Below are positions 39,835 to 49,853 of a DNA stretch of 64,000 nt, in pieces; position 1 is the first letter of the stretch, and the number at the start of each line of letters is the position of its first letter. This DNA comes from an uncultured Marinilabiliaceae bacterium (GTDB lineage Bacteria; Bacteroidota; Bacteroidia; Bacteroidales; Marinilabiliaceae), in NCBI GenBank assembly GCA_937920475.1, contig CALEUX010000074.1, positions 1 through 64,000 of the forward strand, in the 5' to 3' direction. The notes beneath the pieces were generated by a model that saw nothing but the letters and a program-made list of their open reading frames with translations, was not told the DNA's origin and ran no database searches. A program made the position numbers and the translations under genes.

Positions 39835-41175
39835 ATGAAGAATTCTTTTAGGGCACTGTATATTAATAATTTATTCTTTAAAGCGCTTGGTTTTTTGGGC
39901 GTTATGTTTCTGCTTGCCCATATTTGGAGTTTTCTGTTCATTTTTGCTATAATATTCCTCATTGCATTTTTGGGGTTATTGCTGGTCGAGGGCTTGTTAC
40001 TTTTTTGGAGGGCTCCTAAAGATGGCATTTTGGCCGAACGAAAACTCTCTGAAAGGTTTTCAAATGGCGATATTAATGAAATAGTGATTGAAATTGAAAA
40101 CCGTTTTGCCATTGAACTGGATGTTGAATTAATTGATGAAATTCCGGTTCAGTTTCAGAGACGCGACTTTTTACACCAATTTAAGCTTAAACCGGGGCAG
40201 ATGTATCAATACAATTATTGGCTGGTGCCGGTTCAACGTGGGGAGTTTGTGTTTGGTTCGCTGAATGTATTTGTGTCGGCAAAACCCGGTTTTGTATCAC
40301 GAAAATATTGTTTTGAAAGGGAACGGAAAATAAAAGTATATCCATCGTACATTCAAATGCGCCGGTTTGAACTGATGGCCATATCAAACCGATTGAGCGA
40401 GGTAGGGATTAAAAAGATCAGGCGCATTGGTCGTCATATGGAATTTGACCAGATTCGCGATTATATTAAAGGCGACGATATACGAACCATAAACTGGAAA
40501 GCCACAGCCCGGAAGGGACACCTGATGGTTAATCAGTATCAGGACGAAAAATCGCAACAGGTATTTTGCATTATCGACATGGGCCGAACTATGAAAATGC
40601 CATTTAACGGGATGACACTTCTGGATTATGCTATCAACACCAGTCTGGTTATTTCCAATATTGCCATGTTGAAACACGATAAAGCCGGACTGATAACATT
40701 TAACGAGCAGGTACGTTCAGTAGTGCCGCCCCGCCACGAAGGGCCCCACATGCAAACCATTATGGAGGTTTTGTACAATCAAGCCACCAGTTTTAATGAG
40801 CATAATCTGGAGGCACTTTATTCAATGGTAAAATACCATGTTCATCAGCGTAGTTTGCTGATATTGTTTACTAATTTTGAAAGTCTGAAATCGGCCGAGC
40901 GTGAGTTACCCATGCTGGCCCGCCTGGCTTCAAACCATCTTTTATTGGTTGTGTTTTTCGAAAATACCGAACTCTCTAAAGTCATCAATCATCAGGCCGA
41001 AGACACTGAAGATATTTACATGCAGGGAATTGCCGAGAAGTTTATTATCGATAAAAAGCGCATTGTGAAAGAACTGGAGCGGCATGGAATATATGCCATT
41101 CTTACCGATCCTGAAAAATTAACAGTTGACACCATGAACCGATACCTTGAATTTAAAGCCAAAGGTATTATTTAA
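39835..41175 (+). CDS. DUF58 domain-containing protein
   Basis: 'RRIGRHMEFDQIRDYIKGDDIRTINWKATARKGHLMVNQYQDEKSQQVFCIIDMGRTM'. Confidence 0.93.
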   Translation: MKNSFRALYINNLFFKALGFLGVMFLLAHIWSFLFIFAIIFLIAFLGLLLVEGLLLFWRAPKDGILAERKLSERFSNGDINEIVIEIENRFAIELDVELIDEIPVQFQRRDFLHQFKLKPGQMYQYNYWLVPVQRGEFVFGSLNVFVSAKPGFVSRKYCFERERKIKVYPSYIQMRRFELMAISNRLSEVGIKKIRRIGRHMEFDQIRDYIKGDDIRTINWKATARKGHLMVNQYQDEKSQQVFCIIDMGRTMKMPFNGMTLLDYAINTSLVISNIAMLKHDKAGLITFNEQVRSVVPPRHEGPHMQTIMEVLYNQATSFNEHNLEALYSMVKYHVHQRSLLILFTNFESLKSAERELPMLARLASNHLLLVVFFENTELSKVINHQAEDTEDIYMQGIAEKFIIDKKRIVKELERHGIYAILTDPEKLTVDTMNRYLEFKAKGII

Positions 41176-41242
41176 TGGCCAGGCGGTAGTAAATAGGCAG
41201 AAGAAAGAGGGACAAAAGGGCAACGACAAAAAGTAGAATTAG

Positions 41243-41296
41243 TAACTGTTTAAATTTAGTTTTCTGTTTTTATTAAAGACTATTAGAAGTTTAGAC
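41243..41296 (+). repeat. Copy of 54-bp dispersed repeat (family 1)
   Basis: TAACTGTTTAAATTTAGTTTTCTGTTTTTATTAAAGACTATTAGAAGTTTAGAC; near-identical inverted copy at 44596-44649. Confidence 0.9.
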
Positions 41297-41512
41297 TTCA
41301 GACAGATAGACGTGTCCCGGTTTATCGGGATTAGACTAAATAGAAAGAAGAGACAAACAATACTGTTAAGTTATCTTGCTTATTTTAAGTATTTTACGGC
41401 TTATGTCTATTTCCGATGAACCGGAACACGTGTCTAAAATTCTTTTGTCTTTTGTCTAAAAAATAATTTTAAACAGATTTTTAACAAGATACCCAATATC
41501 CTTAAACCAAAT

Positions 41513-43795
41513 TTGGAAATGGTTTTAACCCAACGAATCGTTATTTTGCTGGTTTTTTTAGCCTGTTTTACTGCTTTGGTAAATTCCCAGAATCAGGAAC
41601 CCGTAAGGCGGCCCAAAGTTGGATTGGTTCTAAGTGGGGGAGGCGCTAAGGGACTGGCTCATATTGGTGTGCTTAAAGTTTTGGAAGAGGCTGGAATCAG
41701 GCCCGACTTTATTACAGGAACAAGTATGGGAAGCATCGTTGGCGGTTTATATGCCATTGGGTATAATGCCAGTGAACTCGATTCAATTGTAAGGCGGCTT
41801 GATTGGGGGCACCTGTTATCGGATGCTGTTCCGTTAACAGATGTTATGCCCGAAGAAAAACACGATTATCACCGGTTTAATGTTGAGTTGGATTATACAC
41901 GCGATGGGTTGAAAATGCCCGGAGGTTTTATTCATGGGAATGTAATTTACGAATTGCTGGCCCGTCTTTCTATTAGAGTGGCCGGAGTTCAATCGTTCGA
42001 TAACTATCCTATCCCGTTCCGATGTGTAGCGGCCGATTTGTTATCAGGTCAGCAGTACGTTTTTAAAGATGGTGATTTTGCTACGGCACTGCGGGCCAGC
42101 ATGTCAATTCCATCAGTATTTGCACCGGTAAAGCTTGATAAGGCGTTGTTGGTGGATGGCGGTGTGCTGAATAATTTTCCGGTGATGTTGTGCAAGGAAA
42201 TGGGTGCTGATATCATAATTGCTGTTAATGTTGGTTTTGGCGATGAGATAGACTCAGACCACTTTAATATGCCTACCAATGTACTGATGGCATCGGCAAG
42301 TTTATCGAGTCATGTGGCTTTTTTGCAATCGTTGCCTTATGTTAATGTTTTAATTTCTCCTGACTTAAAAGCTTACACCATGGCCAGTTTTCTGGATGCC
42401 GGACGAATTGTTGACCAAGGCGAGTTGGTTGCACGAAAATTACAGCCTGACTTGGCAAAACTCGCCCAAAAACTTGACTCCTTAGGTCCTCAGCATATAA
42501 AGGCGACTTTTCCTCAACCTAATCTGCTTAAAATTAGTCAGGTTCGAATTACTGGAATTGAACGAACCAGCAACCGTTTTTTTATGGGCAACCTGAATAT
42601 TGAGCCGGGTCAGGAAATTTCACCTGACGATTTAGAGCGAGGAATTGCACGGTTAATGGGTACCAGATATTATTCGTCGGTAAACTATCAGTTAACGCCT
42701 TTACGCGATGGTTACAGCCTTAATGTAAATGCTGTTGAGGCCGAACGTGCGAGGTTTAAATTTTCCATCCATTACGATAATGAATATAAGGCTGGCATTG
42801 TTACCAATTTTACACTTCGGAATATTTTAGCCAGGGGCAACCGTTTTTCAACTACGCTCGATATTTCTGAAAATCCCAGGTTGAATACGTCCATAATCAA
42901 TTATTTTGGCGAACGACAACGAACCGCTTTTCGTATTGAGCTAACCGCAGAAAATAATAAATTACCGTTTTATTTGGACAATGGAGCAATTTATGGCATT
43001 CTAACCCATAACTATTCAAGTGTTTCGGGGGGATTTATGTCATCGCTGGGTACCCGCTGGGAACTCAATACGTTTTTAATGTTCGAACGTTCTGTTTTGA
43101 TGCGCCAAAGCGGTTTTAGCGAGATTTTTGATGCCGGAATAACACGTTTTGGAAACCGGTTTTTATCAGGGAATTTTACTGCCCGGCGTAACTCCTTAAA
43201 CCGGAGATTTTTTCCAACCCGGGGAAGCACCTTTGATTTTCGCTATAAACTATATTTTGATATCGATGAGGTTTACAGAGGCAGCGTCTCAGCTTACGAA
43301 AATGTTTCTGAACTGATAACACGCACCGGGACTCCTTTTTTTTCGGTTTATACCGGTTTTGAGCGGCTTTTTTGTGTTGCCAACAGATTTATTTTTTCTA
43401 TTAACGGGCATGCCGGTTTCGATAGTAAACCGCTTCCTGCTACCGGCCTTCAATTTTTGGGAGGGATGCCCTTTTTAAACCGGTCAAACGAAATTGGTTT
43501 TGCCGGACTGCTATCGCGCGAAAGGCAGCTAAACGATTTTGTTATTGGAGGATTAAAATCGCGGTTTCGGTTTATGAAGAAAACCCATACAACAGCAATG
43601 GTGAATGTGGCCTATTCATTAGCCGGTGATAAAGAAATTGAAAATCCCATTCTTCTGCGTCCTAAAGAGCAAGTTTGGGGGTATGGCTTAATGATAGAAT
43701 ACGATAGCATTTTGGGACCTATTCAGGCCGGAGCTGGCAGAAACTCTCAGGATAACCGCTTTAGGTGGTATTTGGGATTTGGCTACTCTTTTTAA
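41513..43795 (+). CDS. Patatin-like phospholipase fused to POTRA/BamA-type barrel (type Vd / PlpD-like architecture)
   Basis: 'VGLVLSGGGAKGLAHIGVL', 'GTSMGSIVGGLYA', 'VDGGVLNNFP', C-terminal OM barrel ending YLGFGYSF; true start may be 41519. Confidence 0.9.
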   Translation: MEMVLTQRIVILLVFLACFTALVNSQNQEPVRRPKVGLVLSGGGAKGLAHIGVLKVLEEAGIRPDFITGTSMGSIVGGLYAIGYNASELDSIVRRLDWGHLLSDAVPLTDVMPEEKHDYHRFNVELDYTRDGLKMPGGFIHGNVIYELLARLSIRVAGVQSFDNYPIPFRCVAADLLSGQQYVFKDGDFATALRASMSIPSVFAPVKLDKALLVDGGVLNNFPVMLCKEMGADIIIAVNVGFGDEIDSDHFNMPTNVLMASASLSSHVAFLQSLPYVNVLISPDLKAYTMASFLDAGRIVDQGELVARKLQPDLAKLAQKLDSLGPQHIKATFPQPNLLKISQVRITGIERTSNRFFMGNLNIEPGQEISPDDLERGIARLMGTRYYSSVNYQLTPLRDGYSLNVNAVEAERARFKFSIHYDNEYKAGIVTNFTLRNILARGNRFSTTLDISENPRLNTSIINYFGERQRTAFRIELTAENNKLPFYLDNGAIYGILTHNYSSVSGGFMSSLGTRWELNTFLMFERSVLMRQSGFSEIFDAGITRFGNRFLSGNFTARRNSLNRRFFPTRGSTFDFRYKLYFDIDEVYRGSVSAYENVSELITRTGTPFFSVYTGFERLFCVANRFIFSINGHAGFDSKPLPATGLQFLGGMPFLNRSNEIGFAGLLSRERQLNDFVIGGLKSRFRFMKKTHTTAMVNVAYSLAGDKEIENPILLRPKEQVWGYGLMIEYDSILGPIQAGAGRNSQDNRFRWYLGFGYSF

Positions 43796-43928
43796 AATTT
43801 AGTGGGGTAAGTTAATAGCAAAAGTATTCAAGAAGGATTTGTAACAGATTGGTGAAAAGATTGTTTGATGGTTGGGGCTTCTCCAAATCTTAAATCTATT
43901 AATCTTAAAGTCTAACAATCTTAAGCTA

Positions 43929-44438
43929 TTACTGGTATAGTTTTATTATTTGCATATAAGGTTCAACACCTGTAACCGATGCATCGGCAACAACAGAAGC
44001 CTGGTTGTAAAAGGGCTCGCGTTCGGCCAGTTTTTCCCTTATAAACAAGAGTAGCTCGTCGTCGCTTTTATTGGCAATTAATGGTCTCGATTTTCGGGCT
44101 GGTAACAGCCGTTCCAACAATCCTTCGGGTTCCAGTTTCAAGTATATGGTTAAACCGGTTTCTTTCATCCGCTCCAGATTGTTATGGGTGCAGGGTGCGC
44201 CTCCACCTGTGGCAATCACTACGTTTTCGAGGGTTGCAACTTTATCAAGGGCATTCTTTTCCAACATCCTGAAAACCTCTTCTCCCTGCTGGCTGAATAT
44301 TTCAGTTATTGATAAGCCTTCCTGTTCCTGAATAAACTGGTCTAAATCGATAAATTTCCAGTTAAGCGCGCGAGCCAGATTGCGGCCAACTGTAGATTTG
44401 CCGCAACCCATAAATCCTATCAGAAATATCCGATTCAT
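43929..44438 (-). CDS. aroK: Shikimate kinase
   Basis: 'IFLIGFMGCGKSTVGRNLARAL', 'IATGGGAPC'. Confidence 0.95.
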   Translation of the reverse strand: MNRIFLIGFMGCGKSTVGRNLARALNWKFIDLDQFIQEQEGLSITEIFSQQGEEVFRMLEKNALDKVATLENVVIATGGGAPCTHNNLERMKETGLTIYLKLEPEGLLERLLPARKSRPLIANKSDDELLLFIREKLAEREPFYNQASVVADASVTGVEPYMQIIKLYQ

Positions 44439-44595
44439 TAACTACTTAAAATTAATAACTTAAAATTTTTAAGACAATAGACAGAAGACTAAAAGACTCG
44501 AAGTGTAATGGAGTTCCGAGAAACGAAATAAGGGGAAAAGCAAATGGTAAAAAAACAACCATTTACCATCTTTACCCACCTATCGGCATAGACAG

Positions 44596-44649
44596 GTCTA
44601 AACTTCTAATAGTCTTTAATAAAACCAGAAAACTAAATTTAAACAGGTT
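44596..44649 (-). repeat. Inverted copy of 54-bp dispersed repeat (family 1)
   Basis: Reverse complement AACCTGTTTAAATTTAGTTTTCTGGTTTTATTAAAGACTATTAGAAGTTTAGAC matches 41243-41296. Confidence 0.9.
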
Positions 44650-44666
44650 CTTCCTTTTTTTCGAGA

Positions 44667-47294
44667 TTAAAATATCGACATTTGGCCATCATCCTCGTTG
44701 CCGGGAGTTGGTTTTGGAGGTTGCTCCTCCTCTGTAATTTCAGGCTGCCGGGTTTCAGGAACGATGATTGGCTCCAACTCTTTAATTTTGGCTACCTGAT
44801 AGGTGGTTAAACGTTTACCTTTGGCCTTGTATCCTTTAACTCCAATAAACTCAGCAACCTCCACAATCATTTTCTCACGGTCTTTATCGTCGCCACCAAA
44901 CTTAATTTCCAGTCTCGGATAATCTACTTTGGTCATCCTTACTAAGTACGAGTCGGGGTGCTCACCAATAAAACGCTGAGGTTTAGCCGATGCTTCAATC
45001 TGGAAACGCTTGATATAATAATATTGCTGTTCGGCATCGAAATAAACCGACGACCAAACTATATCTGCATTGAATTTCTCAACAACCAGAACATTGGGCT
45101 CGTAATGATTGCTTAAATCGAAATTGGTGTTGTAAAACGAGCCATCCTTGAGCACAACCAGAATTTGGTCGTCGTTATGGAATTCGCCCAAATAGCTGCC
45201 ACGGCCATCTGTATTCAATCTCAGAACTTCGGGCTCGAACCATATTTTTCGTCCGCCAAGCGTGGATTCTCCTTTCCGTTTCAGTGCAATTTTATGAACA
45301 TCCTGTTTACTGAGAATATTACCCATGGCACCACGTCCTTTAATGGTCAGTTCTGCCATATCGAACTCAAAAATTAGGTTGCGTATGCGCGGTTTGGGTT
45401 TAAGTGTAACTCTGAGTACCTCTGCTTCGCCATTTGGGTTTTCACTAAAATATAGAACTTCTGAACCTTCAGTGCCCTGGGTAATATCATATTCCTTATC
45501 GCGGGTAATACCGGTTACCGCAAAGCGTTTAACATAGGTGGAACCATGTTTGCCATCGCGGTAGGCCACATTGTATATGGTGCGTTCGTCGTTTTTACGG
45601 AAAACAGCCACATGAATGATGTTTTTACCAACAAAGGCCTTTTCCTGTACTTTGGTAATGATGTAACGGCCATTTTTGTAGAACAGAATAATGTCGTCAA
45701 TATCAGAACAATCGCAAATATACTCATCCTTACGCAGGCCTGTTCCAATAAAACCATCTTCGCGGTTAATGTAAAGTTTTTCGTTTTTTACCACCACCTT
45801 GGTAGCTTCAATATTCTCGAAACTACGCAATTCTGTTTTTCTGGTGAATTTGGCTCCGTATTGTTTTTTTAGTCGTTTATAATAATCGATGGAATAGGGA
45901 ATGATGTGCTGTAGATTGTATTCAACCTGCTCCATTTCTTCTTCGAGCGAAGCAATGTATTCATCGGCCTTTTTGGCATCGAACCGCGAAATACGCTTGA
46001 TTTTAATCTCCGTTAGCTTTATAATGTCGTCGCGGGTAACTTCGCGGCGCAGCAATTTCTTAAACGGCTCTAGGCCATGGTCAATGGTTTGAATTATGGC
46101 TTCAAAGGTTTCGCAATCTTCAATGCGCTGATAAATTTTATTTTCAATAAATATTTTTTCCAGCGACGACAGGTGCCATGCTTCATTGAGTTCATCCTTT
46201 TGTATTTCGAGCTCGCGGGTAAGCAGGTAAACGGTTTGATCGGTGTTGGTTCTTAAAATCTCTGATACGCCTATAAAACAAGGTTTATTGTCGCGAATAA
46301 CACAGGCATTGGGCGATATGGAAACTTCACAATCGGTAAATGCATACAGGGCATCGATGGTTTTATCGGGTGATGTGCCCGGAAACAGGTGCACCAAAAT
46401 TTCTACATTTTCAGCCGTATTGTCGTCAATTTTCCTGATTTTAATTTTTCCCTTTTCTACTGCCTTCAGGATGGACTCAATAAGTGTGGAAGTGTTTTTC
46501 CCGAAGGGGATATCAGAAATAACCAGTGTTTTAGCATCCAATTTTCCAATTTTGGCTCTCACTTTTATGGCTCCACCCCGCAGGCCATCGTTATAGCGCG
46601 ATACATCCAGCATGCCGCCTGTAGGGAAATCGGGGTAAAGCTCAAAACCTTCGTTTTTTAGATGAGCTATTGAGGCGTCTATCAGTTCATTAAAGTTGTG
46701 AGGTAATATTTTTGAAGCCAAACCTACGGCAATTCCTTCGACCCCTTGTGCCAGCAATAGCGGAAATTTTACGGGCAGGGTAATAGGCTCTTTGTTACGA
46801 CCATCGTAAGTGGGTTTCCATTCGGTGGTTTTTGGATTGAAAACCACATCGAGGGCGAATTTGGTTAGTCGGGCCTCAATGTATCGGGGAGCAGCCGACC
46901 CATCGCCGGTAAAAATATTACCCCAGTTACCTTGTGTATCAATCAGCAGTTCTTTCTGCCCCATTTGCACCATGGCATCACCAATGGAGGCATCCCCATG
47001 GGGGTGAAACTGCATGGTGAAACCTATAACGTTGGCCACTTTATTATACCGGCCATCCTCTAAACGCCTCATGGCAAAAAGAATACGACGCTGAACCGGC
47101 TTTAATCCATCGTTGATATGCGGAACAGCCCGTTCGAGTATCACATACGAAGCATAATCGAGAAACCATGTTTTGTACATCCCCTGCAAGGGTGATATTT
47201 TAGGTGCTCCGGTGATGTTTTCGTGCAGTCGCCCTTCAGCAGTTTCTTCGGGCATTACTTCTTCGTATTCTTCAAAAATTTCGTCGTTGTCCAT
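44667..47294 (-). CDS. parC: DNA topoisomerase IV subunit A
   Basis: 'SYVILERAVPHINDGLKPVQRRILFAM', 'FHPHGDASIGDAMVQMGQK', 'DGSAAPRYIEARLTKFA'. Confidence 0.93.
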   Translation of the reverse strand: MDNDEIFEEYEEVMPEETAEGRLHENITGAPKISPLQGMYKTWFLDYASYVILERAVPHINDGLKPVQRRILFAMRRLEDGRYNKVANVIGFTMQFHPHGDASIGDAMVQMGQKELLIDTQGNWGNIFTGDGSAAPRYIEARLTKFALDVVFNPKTTEWKPTYDGRNKEPITLPVKFPLLLAQGVEGIAVGLASKILPHNFNELIDASIAHLKNEGFELYPDFPTGGMLDVSRYNDGLRGGAIKVRAKIGKLDAKTLVISDIPFGKNTSTLIESILKAVEKGKIKIRKIDDNTAENVEILVHLFPGTSPDKTIDALYAFTDCEVSISPNACVIRDNKPCFIGVSEILRTNTDQTVYLLTRELEIQKDELNEAWHLSSLEKIFIENKIYQRIEDCETFEAIIQTIDHGLEPFKKLLRREVTRDDIIKLTEIKIKRISRFDAKKADEYIASLEEEMEQVEYNLQHIIPYSIDYYKRLKKQYGAKFTRKTELRSFENIEATKVVVKNEKLYINREDGFIGTGLRKDEYICDCSDIDDIILFYKNGRYIITKVQEKAFVGKNIIHVAVFRKNDERTIYNVAYRDGKHGSTYVKRFAVTGITRDKEYDITQGTEGSEVLYFSENPNGEAEVLRVTLKPKPRIRNLIFEFDMAELTIKGRGAMGNILSKQDVHKIALKRKGESTLGGRKIWFEPEVLRLNTDGRGSYLGEFHNDDQILVVLKDGSFYNTNFDLSNHYEPNVLVVEKFNADIVWSSVYFDAEQQYYYIKRFQIEASAKPQRFIGEHPDSYLVRMTKVDYPRLEIKFGGDDKDREKMIVEVAEFIGVKGYKAKGKRLTTYQVAKIKELEPIIVPETRQPEITEEEQPPKPTPGNEDDGQMSIF

Positions 47295-47347
47295 GTTGTT
47301 AATTTCTGTGGCTTTGTTGTGATAAGATGAATGGTCAACTATTGCGT

Positions 47348-49180
47348 TTAAAGCATTTCCTCGTCAACCACCAAATTATCGATGATAAAACCCTGACGCT
47401 CAGGCGTGTTTTTGCCCATATAAAAATCGAGCAACTCCTTGGCAGCATCTTCTTTTTTCATTCGAACCTGTTCTAAACGAATGTCTTTACCAATGAAGTA
47501 CTTGAACTCATCCGGAGAAATCTCGCCCAATCCTTTAAATCGGGTAATTTCCGGATTTGGTCCCAAATCTTTTATGGCTTTAACACGTTCTTCTTCGGTA
47601 TAGCAATAGCGGGTGTGTTTTTTATTGCGTACCCTGAAAAGCGGGGTTTGCAGAATATAAAGATGGCCGTTTTTTACCAGCTCGGGAAAAAACTGCAGGA
47701 AAAACGTTATAAGCAGCAACCTGATGTGCATGCCATCCACATCGGCATCGGTAGCAATTATAACGTAATTGTAGCGCAGGGTTTCCATTCCTTCCTCAAT
47801 ATTCAGCGCCGCCTGCAACAGATTGAATTCTTCGTTTTCGTAAACCACCTTACGCGTAAGGCCATAGGTGTTGAGGGGCTTACCTCTTAAACTGAATACT
47901 GCCTGACAGGTAACATCGCGCGATTTGGTAATGGAGCCGCTGGCCGAGTCGCCCTCGGTAATGAATAGCGATGATTCAAGCTTTCGTGCATCGTTCGTAT
48001 TATAGTGAATGCGGCAGTCGCGTAATTTTTTATTGTGCAGGCTTACTTTTTTTGCCCGTTCTTTTGCCAGTTTCTGAATGCCCGAAATGGCTTTGCGCTC
48101 TTTTTCAGATTCCAGTATTTTTTTGTAGAGCGTTTCAGATACTTCGGAATTTTTGTGCAGAAAATTGTCTAACTGCTGCGATATTAGGTCGTTGATGTAA
48201 TTACGAACCGATGCCCCATTGGGCGACATGTCCTTGGAGCCCAGCTTGGTTTTGGTTTGCGATTCAAAAACAGGCTCCTCAATTTTTATGCTCACAGCTG
48301 CCACAATGCCTTGGCGAATATCCGACACATCGAAATTTTTATTGTAATAGTCGCGTATGGTTTTAACCAGCGACTCACGAAATGCTATCAGATGCGTTCC
48401 CCCCTGAGTGGTATGCTGACCGTTAACAAACGTGTAATATTCTTCGCCATACTGGGTGGTATGGGTAAAGGCAATTTCCAAATCGGGGTCTTTTAAATGA
48501 ATAATCGGATACAGCCCTGTTTCGGTCATTTTTTCATCGAGCAAATCCAATAAACCATTTTTGCTCTGATAAACTTTCCCGTTAAAATGAATGGCTAGTC
48601 CGGCATTCAGATAGGTGTAGTTTTTGAGAAGATCTTCAATAAACTCATCTTTAAACCGATATTCTTCAAAAATGGCGGGGTCGGGACGGAATTCTACTCT
48701 TGTTCCGTTTGGTTCCTTAGTGGAAGCAACAGGGGTATCCTCCAAAATTTCACCACGGCTAAAAGTTACTTTTTTGGTTTCGCCATCTCGGAAAGCCTGT
48801 ACGGCAAAATCAATGGATAACGCATTAACTGCTTTAACACCCACGCCGTTTAACCCAACCGATTTCTTAAATACTTTGCTGTCGTATTTAGCCCCGGTAT
48901 TCATTTTCGATACCACATCAATTACTTTTCCCAATGGAATTCCTCGGCCATAATCGCGCACAGTAACTACGCCATCCTGAAGGGTGATGTCAATTTTCTT
49001 TCCAAACCCCATCATGTATTCATCAATGGAGTTATCCATAACCTCTTTCAACAACACATAAATACCATCATCGGCATAAGTACCGTCCCCCAGTTTACCA
49101 ATATACATACCCGGTCGTCGCCTGATATGTTCTTTCCAGTCAAGGGTTTGAATGGTTTCTTCTGAATAATTCTGAACCAT
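47348..49180 (-). CDS. parE: DNA topoisomerase IV subunit B
   Basis: GHKL ATPase '[12 protein letters not shown]', '[14 protein letters not shown]', TOPRIM '[12 protein letters not shown]', '[15 protein letters not shown]'. Confidence 0.94.
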   Translation of the reverse strand: MVQNYSEETIQTLDWKEHIRRRPGMYIGKLGDGTYADDGIYVLLKEVMDNSIDEYMMGFGKKIDITLQDGVVTVRDYGRGIPLGKVIDVVSKMNTGAKYDSKVFKKSVGLNGVGVKAVNALSIDFAVQAFRDGETKKVTFSRGEILEDTPVASTKEPNGTRVEFRPDPAIFEEYRFKDEFIEDLLKNYTYLNAGLAIHFNGKVYQSKNGLLDLLDEKMTETGLYPIIHLKDPDLEIAFTHTTQYGEEYYTFVNGQHTTQGGTHLIAFRESLVKTIRDYYNKNFDVSDIRQGIVAAVSIKIEEPVFESQTKTKLGSKDMSPNGASVRNYINDLISQQLDNFLHKNSEVSETLYKKILESEKERKAISGIQKLAKERAKKVSLHNKKLRDCRIHYNTNDARKLESSLFITEGDSASGSITKSRDVTCQAVFSLRGKPLNTYGLTRKVVYENEEFNLLQAALNIEEGMETLRYNYVIIATDADVDGMHIRLLLITFFLQFFPELVKNGHLYILQTPLFRVRNKKHTRYCYTEEERVKAIKDLGPNPEITRFKGLGEISPDEFKYFIGKDIRLEQVRMKKEDAAKELLDFYMGKNTPERQGFIIDNLVVDEEML

Positions 49181-49494
49181 TTTTTTATTTTGATTTAACC
49201 GGTAATATTAACAATTTCAAAGGGTTATATTACACCTGTTTGTTTTTTTCTGTTTGAAAAAAATCATCCAAATATAGCGAAAAGGAAAAAAGCTGTGACA
49301 AATAGTTTATCAACAGGTTGTTTAAAGCCCACACTGCCAACTGGTTAATTTTTTTTGACGTTTTTTCAGTTTTTAAAACAGAAAGATTTGTCCTCCTATA
49401 ATAATCATACATCCACCCCTCTCGCCCGAAAATGAGATAATTTTGATGCATAACAATACTGAATGATAGGTGGGTGAAGGAACTGAATGGAGAC

Positions 49495-49521
49495 GCTAAA
49501 TCTAACGACATTAGATTTAGC
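49495..49521. repeat. Perfect 11-bp inverted repeat GCTAAATCTAA-CGACA-TTAGATTTAGC
   Basis: Direct reading, in the parE/GH51 divergent intergenic region. Confidence 0.75.
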
Positions 49522-49549
49522 ATTATTGTCTCAAAATGAATTTAAATAG

Positions 49550-49557
49550 TAAGTTTG
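49550..49557 (+). promoter_or_regulatory. Candidate Bacteroidetes -7 element TAAGTTTG upstream of GH51
   Basis: Matches TAnnTTTG; about 300 bp upstream of the start codon. Confidence 0.35.
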
Positions 49558-49853
49558 GTAAAAAATATACTTTCAGGTATAAACACTTGACGCTATAGCC
49601 AATTGTGAAAATGAAAACTTGTTTGCTAACCAACAAACAGGTTTACGTTTCAAGGAATTGAAATCCCCTGAAAAATGGGGGGCAAGCAATCCAATCATTA
49701 ACAAACAAATTATTAACGGATGAAACGAGCCATGTTTGATGCTTCAGCACACAGAATCATAGCTTTCCGCGTTGCGGAACAAGTGGTCCCGATTTATTGG
49801 GAATTATGTGCATGAATGTTCCATCTGACCGATAAAAAATAAATTATAAACAG

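Noticed and set aside
49230-49523. 97-aa minus-strand ORF upstream of parE
   Set aside because: Low-complexity translation, covers the intergenic hairpin; no family resemblance.
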